Positions 45,001 through 54,245 of a stretch of 64,000 nt of DNA are shown one piece after another. Under the pieces are notes generated by a model, which did not search any database, was not told the origin of the DNA, and saw only the letters and a list, made by a program, of their open reading frames with translations. The translations under genes and the position numbers were made by a program. Each line of letters opens with the position of its first letter. The first letter of the stretch is position 1. Source of the stretch: JBBSDP01 sp963754335 (lineage in GTDB: Bacteria; Planctomycetota; Phycisphaerae; Tepidisphaerales; Tepidisphaeraceae); contig CAVWFQ010000005.1 in assembly GCA_963754335.1 (NCBI GenBank), positions 1,674,001 to 1,738,000 of the forward strand. The letters are read 5' to 3'.

Positions 45001-48000
45001 GTATCGCGTGACGAAGCGCCCTGCGCCATCGTAAACATCCTTCATTGTCGGCTGGCCGGACGAATACGTGGCAATGACGTTGCTGCGAAGATCGTAGTAC
45101 ATGTTGCCGACTAGCGCGCTTCCGACCGTGCCCGTCGTCGGATCGACGCTATAGGTATTTGTCTGGAACGCACGGCCTTGGTCGTCGTAATCGGTTGTCG
45201 ATTTGGCGCGGAGCAGAGTCGAATCGGGCGCATCGGGAACGCCGTCGGTGAAAGTCACGGCTACGCCGTCGCCGTCGTAGGTGTCCTGCTCGATCGGCTC
45301 ATCGAGATTGTCGTAAACCGTATAGGTGATCGGGCGATTCGTGCCGTCATTCTCAGCTGAAGTATCTTCGCTCCCGTCCTCGTTGAGAAGAACGCCGGCC
45401 TTGGCGGCCACCTCGCGGTCGCGCCAGTCGAAATAAGTCTGCGTCACTCGCGGCGTTTCTCCGCCGCCGGGATATTCCGTCTCTTGCGTGAGGTTGCTGT
45501 CCCCGACGCCGCCGTTGTCGTAGATATCGCTGCTCACCTCGACCATGTTAGCGCCGGCATTATTCGTCGGCGACCAGTAGCCGGTGGTCGGCGTGTCGCT
45601 GGTGCCGACCCAGGTGCTGACGACACGGTGTTGGCCGTCGTAAACTGTCCGGGTGATCGTGCCGTTGGGATCGACGACCTTGTCCTGATTTCCGTCGGTG
45701 TCGTAGCTGTAGAGCGTGGCGTTGTAGTTCGTGCCGGCGGCTCCGAGTTGCGCCGAGGCGGCCGAATAGGTGACGCCGGAGAGAGTCGTGTAGGCGTCGG
45801 TTTCAATGGTCTGTCCCGCCGCGTTCATGAGGTCGCGGCTGAGGCTCTGTATGTTAGCGGAGTTGATCGTGTCGGTCCCTGTTGGCGCGGTGACGCCGCT
45901 GACCGGCGCGTAGGCGTAAGTGAGCGTTTCGCTGTAGCTCCCCGGCTCATTGTAGCGCGTGACCTGAACGGGGCCGGTCGTCGTGTAAAGGCCCGTGGTC
46001 GAGTCGAAGTGCCAGCCGGAATAGGTTCGGACCTCGTTCTGGAAGCCGGTCGTGGGATCGAGAGCGTCGTTGTAGACGGTGTAGGTGACGTTTCCATTCG
46101 GATCGGTCATCTCCGTCGTGCGGCCGAGGTTATCCACCTGGTAGGTCGTGACAAGGTTCAAACCGCCGCCGATCGGCGTGGTCCATCCGGTCGGGAGCGT
46201 GCTGGTGTTGTAATCACTGGTGTTGGACGTGTTCACGTCCTGGATGTTTTCGATCAGCGCGCCGGTCGTCGGATCGTAGGCGTTGTAAGAGATGAATCCA
46301 TCGGCGTCCTTGCTCCAGATCATCCGGCCGGAGGCATCGTAAACATCCGTGCTGCTGTCGGCGACATCGGGCCCATTCTGGGATGAACCGATCGTGGGGA
46401 GCGTGGTCGTTTCCGACTCCATCTGGACCGTGCCGGAGAAATAGGTGTAGCTGTAGTCGATCGTGCGGGCGCCGGTTCCGTCGAAGTTGGAATACGTGGT
46501 GTCGCTCGCCATCGGGAAGACGGTTGAGCTTCCGCCGGTGATCGCAAGGTAGGTCCACGATTCCTGAAGAATGGGCGTGGCGGCGTCTCCCTCTTCGATC
46601 TTCGCGTCCGACATGTAACCGATCACGTTTCCCGGCGTGGATCGACGTTGCCGTCGTGCTGGTCGGGTAATCGGTGAGATTGATCAAGCCGGAATCGGAG
46701 GAGAGGTATGTATACTCCGGATACCCGGCGGCGCTGGTGCCGGTCCGGCCGAGCAGATCAGCGTTGGCTTCGATGGTGGCAAGGCTCGACGGAAGCTGGA
46801 CCGCCGACGGTTGCGCCTCCAGGATCTGCCGGCCGTGGCTGTCGTAAGCGTAAAACGTCCCCCACATCTGGCCGGTCGTGGTGTCGACGTAGACGCTCAG
46901 CATCGTCTGGCCGTAGGCGTTGGAGTAGGTGACGATCTGATTCCCATCGGGTTGGGTGACGGTTTGTTTTGTGGCCCAGGAATTATATCCAACGGTGTTA
47001 TCGCTCTGATCGTAAGCATACGTATAGGTCCCGATGCCGCCGGAACAGGAAGAACATCCCTCGCCCTGAATCGCCCGGGTGGTGATCTGGCCCGTGCTGT
47101 CATACGCAAGGTAGGTGTCGGCGTAGGGGGCTACCTGCGTGTCGGTGAGGCTGTCGAGCGAATCGCCGGGATAGGCGGCCTGGAGGCGGGCGATGCTGTC
47201 CGTGCTGAAGCTGTACTTCAACAGGTGCATCGCTCCGTTGGGATCGCCGGGGAGGTAGAAACGGTAATATCCGCTATCGGTGACATTGCCCGATCCGTCG
47301 GTGATGCTCACGCCCATCAGATCGCCGGCATTGCCGTTGGTTTGTGTGCCGTCGTAGTAGCTGTAGTTGCTGACGCGGACCGTCTGCCATCCGCCGCCGG
47401 TGGCGGGCTCGCGCTCGGTGACGCTTGAGAGCAGCCCCGTATTGACGCCCGAGGAAATGTACGAATAGAGGTAGTCGGAGACGATGGCGCTGCTGCTGTT
47501 GGTGCTCTGAATTTCAGTCGGATGGCCGGAAGAATCATAAGAGGTGACGGTGGTCTGATCCCCGCCGGGATCCACTGCTCCGGCATACTCACCGGCGATG
47601 CCCTCGGACGCCGGGGTGATCGAGAAATCGTTGAAATAAGTGACATTGCCCGAAGGATCGGTCAGCACATAACGGGCGTTGGTCGCATCATGCGTCAGCG
47701 AATCGTTTCCTCCAAAATATTCCATGAAGGCACCGGCGCTGGACTCGCCGAAGCTGAGCACATCGTTCGCCCCGTAGGAGATCGATGCGTTAGTCCCGTC
47801 CCCCGAGAGTGTGAGCGTTGGGGTGGCCGCATTCGTCGTCGAGGAATCGGGAATGCCGTCGTCGCCAGCGCCGCCGGTCGCAATGGTAATTTGCGTCCCC
47901 TGATCGTTTGGCGTGTCGCCCGCGGGCGTGGGGGCCGCGGGTGGCGAATCCTGTCCTCCGCCGTCGGGCGCCACGGTGCCGGGGCAGAACGGTGCCGGCG

Positions 48001-49696
48001 CGACCACGAGCTTGAACAGTTCGTAGGTCGGCGAGTTGTACATGGCAGCCAGGTTGTCGTCGTATTCGTTCGGAGCATCGCCCAGAGCGACGCCGATCGT
48101 CCCTGCCGTGTGGGCAAACACCTGCCCGATCCCCATTTTTACGCCGTCACCGTTCTGCTCGGCATACTCGATGGGGATCACGTACACGTAGGGCGGAGGA
48201 GTCAAGTTCGAATACGTGAGTAACCCGCTGAGGTAATTGACGCGATATGTCCCGGCGGAAATCGAAATGCCGTGGCCGAAATCTATGACATTGCCGTCCG
48301 TGATGTCGGGAACCGAGCTCAGCCCGGTATCGACCCATGTCCCACCCGGCGTCGCCGATTGGATGGCGCTGAGCGCGCTGCTGCCCGCGGGGTTGGTGCC
48401 ACTGATGGAATACTGATACTCAGTGCCGTTATCCACGGACGTATCGGCGTAACTGTTGCCCGAAACGCCCGAGGCGATCAATGTTTGTGTCGCGCCCCCA
48501 TCGCTCGATCGATAGACGTTATAGGTCGTCAACGGCGAGTCGTCTGTCCAGGCGACATCCACCTCTGAGGGGATACCCGTCGCGGTAACATTGGTCGGCG
48601 TGCTCGGCGGCAAGAGCGCATGCAACGCCAGGGCATCGACGAATGCGGTGTTATCCCCGCCGGCGGAGTCTATCCCTTCCAGGGTGATGGTGTGCGTGCC
48701 GGTGCCCGAGAGGGTAATTGCACCGGAATTGTAACCATTGTAGCTCGTGCCACTTGGCGTGAGCGAATCAACCGAGGTTCCGTCAACGAGAATCTCGATG
48801 TTCTGCGCGCTGCTCTGGTAGTTCTGCCGCTGGGCCGCATCGAAAGTCAGATAATACAGGCCCGCGCTAACGCCGCTGAGAGTCTGGGAAGCCGAACCCG
48901 TCGCCGCCAGGAAGAGAACCTGTGTGCCGTCCGGCGCGGCGGGATTGCCAGCGGTAAACCCGCTGCCGTTGCCGCTGACTCCCGCGCTGGAGGTGAACGT
49001 CCACGGCGACTCGGTCGGGTCATAGACGTAGGCGGAAGAACCAGAGCCGATCGACGGAGATTCGAACGACCCATCCACGATCCCAACCGGAGTCGTGGCT
49101 TCGGCGATATTCAGATTGTCGATGAACACGGTGTTATCGCCACCGGCGGTGTCGAGAGCCTGAATCGTGAGGGTGTGGGTTCCCGCCGAGACGGAAAATG
49201 GAAGCGTGGAGTAATTGGCGTAGTTGGTGCTTCCCGGGTCGAAGGTGCCGACGACGGTGCTGTCGATCAGCAGCTCGAAGTTTTGCTGCGTGGCTTGATA
49301 ATTGCCCCGCTGGGCCGCGGCAAAACTCAACGTATAGCTGGTGGAATCCGTGAACGTGAGGGACTGCGAAACAGACGACGTCGATTGGACGAATAGTACC
49401 TGGCCGCCTTCGGGGGCGGACGGATTGCCCGAGGTAAATGCGCTGTTGTTGCCGCTCACGCCTGAGCCGCTGGCGAAAGTCCAGGAAGTACCTGTGGGGG
49501 TGTACGCGTATGCGCTTGAGCCGGAACCAACCGACGGAGATTCGAAGCCGGGATCGGAGATGGTCGGAGCGCTGAAATACTGTCTGCTTTCGAGGGGCTC
49601 CAGCACAGAGAGCACCGCCTTGCGAAGCCGAAGCTGCGCGCGGTTGGAAACTGAAGCGTTAGATGCCAAATGACGCCGGTTGGAGAGAAGCCTCAT
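42025..49696 (-). CDS. Giant RHS/YD-repeat surface protein with planctomycete LEP-x-ESR N-terminus, one frameshift
   Basis: About 2,550 residues from ATG 49696 (GAGGAG six bases upstream). The N-terminus carries a basic start and VLEPLESRQYFSAP, the planctomycete extracellular sorting-type motif. Then two similar beta domains (GFESPSVGSGSSAYAYTPTG; SFESPSIGSGSSAYVYDPTE), a fibronectin-III-like domain (PTNVTATGIPSEVDVAWTDD), and from about residue 600 long YD repeats (YDSHGRQILE; YDGAGRFVTRY; YDLLGQTIETI). Near 46635 the frame shifts by one. The RHS core ends YHFSARDYDNQLARWMQADP AGYV; the unique tip after that (~220 residues, CNGKEDKRLEKAYSANYWEA) is unrecognised. Confidence 0.88.
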
Positions 49697-49792
49697 GCGA
49701 ATCTCCTCGCTGCGAAAAGCAGCGGCGTAAGGGTACCACTGCCGGCGAACGAGATGGGTTGACAGGCTCCATCCGCCAGATGCCGCCGGCAC

Positions 49793-50216
49793 TGGCTATG
49801 TAAATCATTAAGTTGTTAGAAAGACTGTCGCCCGCCGCCCTCAAAGAGAGTCAAGTCAGAACCGCAGCAGCAACACAAATACGATCTAGCAACTACTGGT
49901 TCAACTGACACAATCGTAAGGTAGACACGCTACCAAGGAATCAAGATCTGTCAATAGGAAAAATCTAAATCTTTTGAGAGATCGAAAACGTCGGTCGAAG
50001 CTATGACTGATTCCGCGAAACATGTTGAGCGAAATTGCGGCGTGAACTCGTCCTGAGGACGAGATTCATTGGGATTAATGGGAACGCAATAAACCATCAA
50101 GATCTGCCCTGCGAGTTTGATATTAAAGCCAGTGCCCGTCATCTGCGGTGGTCCACCAACCGGCCATCCACGGCTCCTCTGTCGGAACAGCTCCGATTCC
50201 CCTATACTCGTCATCC
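49793..50216. other. Divergent intergenic region
   Basis: No gene recognised. The AT-richer stretch 49800-50000 lies upstream of the RHS start and probably holds its promoter; TATACT at about 50202 lies just ahead of the LPS kinase start and may be a -10 box. Confidence 0.4.
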
Positions 50217-51722
50217 GTGCTGCAAGCCGAGCTGGAGAAGGCCCTCCGGGAATTGCCCAAGATCGGTACGCTCGTGAAGGATCGCGGGTACCGGCAGGTC
50301 TGGCGTTTCGAGCACGACGGGCGTGGTTATTACCTGAAATTTTATCCCAAAGGCGGATTTCGCGACGGGTTTCGCCGGCTCACCCGCGGCAGCCCGGCCA
50401 TGTGGGAATTCGTCCGCCTCCAGTGGTTGCAGAAAGCGAAGATTCCTGCGCCGCGTGGCGTCGCCGTGCTGATGGGATTTCAATTGGGGATACACAAAGG
50501 TGATGCGGTCATCCTCGAAGCGATCGAGCCGTCGATTTCCCTGGAGCAGATCCTCAACGACCTGGAACTTCGCGGCGAACCGATTCCCAATCATCTCGAA
50601 CTGGCTGCGGAAGTTCGATCGATCGTCAAGCAACTCGCCCTGGCCAAGTTCGGACACGAGGATCTGCACCTGGGCAATTTTCTCCTGCACAACGGCAAGC
50701 TTTATCTGCTCGATGCGTATGCGGTCCAAAGAGACGGCTTGCGCATGGATCACCTGATGCTTCTCTGGCACAGCGTGAATCGTTATGCGACGCGCACCGA
50801 CCTCCTGCGCGGCTGGGACGAGCTGGGCCCCGGCGGGAAGCCGCCGAAGAGAAATCCCGTCACGTCAAAACTCGCCCGCGGCCTGCTCGCCCGGGCAACC
50901 AGCGACAATCGCTATTTCGGGACGATTGCCTTCAACGATTGGAGCGGCGCGTTCTTCAAACAGGAAAAGCTCCCGCGGCGCTGGTCGGCCTTCAGCGGCA
51001 TGCAGTTCGAAGAGCATGACTGGCAGGCGGCGATTCCTCTGCTTCTCAAGCGGATCGAGGCGGACGAACTGACCGTCATCAAACGCAGCCCCAGCGGCGA
51101 CGTGCTGAGCGGACAAATCCAAGTGGCCGGGCGGTCACTGGAGGTCATCATCAAACGGCCGCGAAGACGCTACTGGTATCGATACCTCAATGAAATCGGC
51201 CGCGGCGCGCGGGCGCGGCGCGCCTGGTACAAGGCCTGGAAACTGATCGGCCGCAATCTTCCGACGGCCTGGCCTCTTCTTCTCCTCGAAAAGCGTAAGT
51301 TCGGATACGTCACCGACGCGATCGTCGTTTTCGAACGCGTGCAAGGAACCACCTTGAGCCGGGCCGATCTGGATGCGATGGCGCCGGAGCAGCGCGAGAT
51401 GCTTTTTCGCCGGGTCGGTCGGCTGCTGCGGAAGATTGAGGAGTTCGGATTTTCGCATTTTGACGCCAAGGCCAGCAACTGGATTGTCCGCGTCGATCCG
51501 GTGCGCGGCCCCGACCCGGTGCTGATCGATGTTGACGGCGTTCGTCAGCGCCGCTGGATCGCACTGGGCATTCGACGATTGCTCCGAAGCATGCAGGCTC
51601 ACAAGCAGTACTCGATTCCCGATTCGCTCGCGCTCTGCCAGGGATATGCGCCGTTTGCCCGCATCGCGCAGAATCGACCCGAGGAGAAGAAAGAGACAAC
51701 GCCGGCGGAGTCCAAAACATGA
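50217..51722 (+). CDS. Double-domain lipopolysaccharide kinase (Kdo/WaaP family)
   Basis: About 500 residues from GTG 50217 (GTG 50148 is possible but adds no family sequence). Two kinase-like domains in a row. Domain 1: RQVWRFEHDGRGYYLKFYPK (ATP lysine), FGHEDLHLGNFLLHNGKLYL (catalytic Asp in HED, metal site LLDAY). Domain 2: LTVIKRSPSGDVLSGQIQVA, KRPRRRYWYRYLNEIGRGAR, and FSHFDAKASNWIVR with VLIDVDG as second catalytic loop. Such enzymes phosphorylate the inner-core sugar of LPS. The stop overlaps the next gene (ATGA), which encodes a heptosyltransferase. Confidence 0.85.
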   Translation: MLQAELEKALRELPKIGTLVKDRGYRQVWRFEHDGRGYYLKFYPKGGFRDGFRRLTRGSPAMWEFVRLQWLQKAKIPAPRGVAVLMGFQLGIHKGDAVILEAIEPSISLEQILNDLELRGEPIPNHLELAAEVRSIVKQLALAKFGHEDLHLGNFLLHNGKLYLLDAYAVQRDGLRMDHLMLLWHSVNRYATRTDLLRGWDELGPGGKPPKRNPVTSKLARGLLARATSDNRYFGTIAFNDWSGAFFKQEKLPRRWSAFSGMQFEEHDWQAAIPLLLKRIEADELTVIKRSPSGDVLSGQIQVAGRSLEVIIKRPRRRYWYRYLNEIGRGARARRAWYKAWKLIGRNLPTAWPLLLLEKRKFGYVTDAIVVFERVQGTTLSRADLDAMAPEQREMLFRRVGRLLRKIEEFGFSHFDAKASNWIVRVDPVRGPDPVLIDVDGVRQRRWIALGIRRLLRSMQAHKQYSIPDSLALCQGYAPFARIAQNRPEEKKETTPAESKT

Positions 51723-52762
51723 CGCCGCTCGCGTTCCCCACGCCTCCCCGGCGAATCCTCATCATCAAGCCGAGTGCGATCGGCGACATCGTGCACGCGC
51801 TGCCGATCCTCAACCTGATCCGCCGTCGCTGGCCCGATGCCCACATCACGTGGGTCGTCACGCCGGCCTGCGCCGGAATGGTCGAGCGGCATCCGCAGAT
51901 CGACGAGGTGATTCGATTCGACCGCAATCGTTACAGCGATTTCTGGTTCAATCCGCGCACCGCCCTGGCCATGCGCCGTTTCTTTCGCAAGGTGCGCAAA
52001 CCGTCATTCGACCTGGTGATCGATTTGCAGGGTTTGTTTCGCAGCGGCTGGCTCACGTGGCAGACCCGCGCTCCGATGCGCGTCGGCTTCGCTAACGCAC
52101 GGGAATTTGCCCCGATGTTTTATACACATCGTGTCGAGTCTTCCTGGGCGGACCATGCAATCGAACGATACCTGTGCATCGCGCGGGCTCTCGGATGCGG
52201 GGACGAGCCGCTGGAATTCAAATTCGCCGTCGACGATCAGGATCGCGCGGCGGCGGGGGTGCTGCTGCCCAATCGCCCGTTTGCGGTCCTCGTCCCCGGC
52301 GCGAATTGGGCCACCAAGCGATGGCCGGCGGAGCGATTTGCCGCGATGGTTGAACCGCTTCACGAGCGATTCGGCCTGGAGAGCATCGTGGTCGGAGGTC
52401 CTGGAGACGGGCCGTTGGCCGCACAAATCCAGGGGGCGATCGATTTCACCGGCCGCACGAATCTGCGGCAGCTTGTTGCAGTGCTCGAGCGCGCCAGCCT
52501 GGTCATCGCCGGGGACACAGGTCCAATGCACATCGCATCCGCCCTCGGCCGACCGCTCGTGACGCTGTACGGGCCTACCGATGCGGAGTTGACCGGACCC
52601 TTCAGACGAATGGATACGGTCGTGCAGCTCGATATCGTTTGCCGGCCGTGTTTTTCGCGCAAATGTTCACATCAAAGTTGTTTGAGGTGGATGGAAATTG
52701 AACCGGTGCTGCGGGTCGCGGAAGAGCAATTGAAAAAAGTGGCACGGGCATCTTGCCCGTGA
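51719..52762 (+). CDS. Family 9 glycosyltransferase (heptosyltransferase)
   Basis: About 347 residues. ILIIKPSAIGDIVHALPILN is the N-terminal signature of ADP-heptose:LPS heptosyltransferases; FDLVIDLQGLFRSGWLTW follows, the C-terminal domain has FAVLVPGANWATKRWPAERF and IAGDTGPMHIASALGRPLVT, YGPTDAELTGP, the sugar-nucleotide binding half. It overlaps the LPS kinase gene by four bases, and the heptose operon lies at the window start. The last residues (VARASCP) are encoded by the family A repeat that begins at 52739. Confidence 0.9.
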   Translation: MTPLAFPTPPRRILIIKPSAIGDIVHALPILNLIRRRWPDAHITWVVTPACAGMVERHPQIDEVIRFDRNRYSDFWFNPRTALAMRRFFRKVRKPSFDLVIDLQGLFRSGWLTWQTRAPMRVGFANAREFAPMFYTHRVESSWADHAIERYLCIARALGCGDEPLEFKFAVDDQDRAAAGVLLPNRPFAVLVPGANWATKRWPAERFAAMVEPLHERFGLESIVVGGPGDGPLAAQIQGAIDFTGRTNLRQLVAVLERASLVIAGDTGPMHIASALGRPLVTLYGPTDAELTGPFRRMDTVVQLDIVCRPCFSRKCSHQSCLRWMEIEPVLRVAEEQLKKVARASCP

Positions 52763-52920
52763 GGCGTGTACTCACGCCGGCTCGGTCGTACTCGACCGAG
52801 AACAGCACGAGCGCAGCGTTCTTCCGATTCGAATTGAAGAACGCTTCGCTCTTGCTGGATCGGTGGAGTACCACCGATTGCCACGGAGTACCGCGGCCAC
52901 GGGCAAGATGCCCGTGCCAC
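52739..52920. repeat. Dispersed palindromic repeat, family A, copy 4
   Basis: GTGGCACGGGCATCTTGCCC to GGGCAAGATGCCCGTGCCAC with the inner GAACGCTTCGCTC and TACCGCGGCCACGG. Its left end overlaps the final 8 codons and stop of the heptosyltransferase. The remaining gap to 52994 has no gene. Confidence 0.9.
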
Positions 52921-52994
52921 GGGAAGGCGACGCAATCGGTGGTGAAACTGCTGCTAAACGATAAGGAATTTCCGGAGAAACGTTGGATTGAAGA

Positions 52995-53423
52995 TCAGCT
53001 TTCGACACCTTCCCCGGCTGGTTTCGATCCGATCTGATATTTTCCCTCGAGAATCGCGCCCGCGCCCACTGCAATAACGGGCGCGGTGACGTCCCCGCGA
53101 ATTTCCGCTTCCGGGCCGACCAGGACCGGCCCACGGCTGGTGATGGATCCTTTCACTTTTCCGCGCACGATCATTCCGCCGCAGGTGATGCGGTCGGTCA
53201 TCGCGGTCCCCTTTTTTTCGACGGTGACGATCCCGCACGTTTCGATCACGCGACGGGCTTCATATTGCTTGACCCGCACGTCCTCCAGCCGAAGCGATTT
53301 GCTGCAATGCCGGCAGGTGGCCGAAATCGCCTTCCGCCCGACTTCCTGCGGCTTATTGCAGTAAAGGCAGACGATCGTCGTCCGATCGTCGGGCTTGGGG
53401 ACGTTGTATTCCGACGGGTTCAT
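52995..53423 (-). CDS. Bactofilin with N-terminal zinc ribbon
   Basis: About 142 residues. CLYCNKPQEVGRKAISATCRHC gives two CxxC pairs (residues ~19 and ~37) as in a zinc ribbon; the rest is the bactofilin beta-helix pattern (GGMIVRGKVKGSITSRGPVL, VGPEAEIRGDVTAPVIAVGA). Bactofilins are polymer-forming cytoskeletal proteins. A second bactofilin gene lies upstream on the same strand, so they may co-assemble. Confidence 0.82.
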   Translation of the reverse strand: MNPSEYNVPKPDDRTTIVCLYCNKPQEVGRKAISATCRHCSKSLRLEDVRVKQYEARRVIETCGIVTVEKKGTAMTDRITCGGMIVRGKVKGSITSRGPVLVGPEAEIRGDVTAPVIAVGAGAILEGKYQIGSKPAGEGVES

Positions 53424-53426
53424 GGG

Positions 53427-53637
53427 TGGGGGAGAGGAGGGAGGATTGAGGATAGAGGGTGGAATGTTGAGAGCAGAGGGTCGAGGATTGAGGGTAGAGG
53501 GTGGAAGGCAGAGAGTAGAAAATCAAAAATCACAGTTCGCCCAACTCTAATCTCGACCCTCAACTTTCCACCTACCACTCTCCACCCTCCACTCTCCATC
53601 TTCTATCTTCCACTCTCCATTCTCTCCTGAGCGAAGC
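53427..53637. repeat. Low-complexity GAGGATTGAGG/CTCTCCACC block, family H
   Basis: Purine-rich units (GAGGATTGAGGATAGAGGGT) on one side and pyrimidine-rich units (CCACTCTCCACCCTCCACTC) on the other, nearly inverse to each other, so the block could fold into a long hairpin. It separates the two bactofilin genes. Open frames run through it but encode only the repeat. Confidence 0.8.
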
Positions 53638-54068
53638 TCACCGCGCTGGCTGCGGCTGGCCGGCGGGCATGGCTGCCGGGCGCGGCGTCGCGACCGCTGA
53701 TCCGGCGCCTGAGGCGGGCGGGCTTTGACGGCGTCGGGACCGACCGTCACGTTTCCGGTGAAGACGGCCCCTTCATCGACCACCAGCTTGCTGGCCCGGA
53801 GATCTCCCTCGTAGCGCGCGGTCTGTTTCAACTCGATCCGATCGGCAGCAGAAAGATTTCCCCGCACTTCGCCTTCGACAATGATTGCGCCGGCATCGAC
53901 GTCGGCGTGCATCTTCGCCTCTTTGGCCACGTGCAGTCGGCCGGCGGTATTGATTTTCCCTTCGAAGCGGCCCATCAGCCGCAAACCCTTCTCGAAGCTC
54001 AGCTCGCCTTTGAAAACCGCATCGGGGCCGAGAACGGTAGGGAATTCCGGGTTGCCGGCATCTGCCAT
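53638..54068 (-). CDS. Bactofilin, probable frameshift near C-terminus
   Basis: About 143 residues: GPDAVFKGELSFEKGLRLMG, GRLHVAKEAKMHADVDAGAI, VEGEVRGNLSAADRIELKQT, ASKLVVDEGAVFTGNVTVGP are regular bactofilin turns. In the frame as sequenced the protein would run into the repeat block with an Arg-rich end; if one base is missing near 53720, the other frame gives a Pro/Ala-rich tail (PPASGAGSAVATPRPAAMPA) and a stop at 53638, which is normal for the family, so I annotate that end. Confidence 0.78.
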
Positions 54069-54245
54069 GGGGACGCTCCGTTAAAATTTGAGGTGCATGG
54101 TGCGCATCCAACATGCTTCGCCGTTGAGTCCGCGGATTATACAAACGGATGGCCGTCGGGCAATTGCTGTCTTCAACGGGGGGCAGACAACTGACAACTG
54201 ACAGCCGAGTTGCATAGAATCCCAAACGGCGACATCGGAGTCCAT

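Noticed and set aside
45484..46386. A 300-codon plus-strand frame inside the RHS gene
   Set aside because: Valine/arginine-rich antisense of RHS repeats; no ribosome site or domain.
49951..50214. An 87-codon minus-strand frame upstream of the LPS kinase
   Set aside because: No family features and it overlaps the probable promoter region.
53547..53637. C-terminal extension of the second bactofilin through the repeat block
   Set aside because: The extension is encoded purely by the low-complexity repeat; the other frame gives a normal Pro/Ala tail and stop, so a missing base is more likely.
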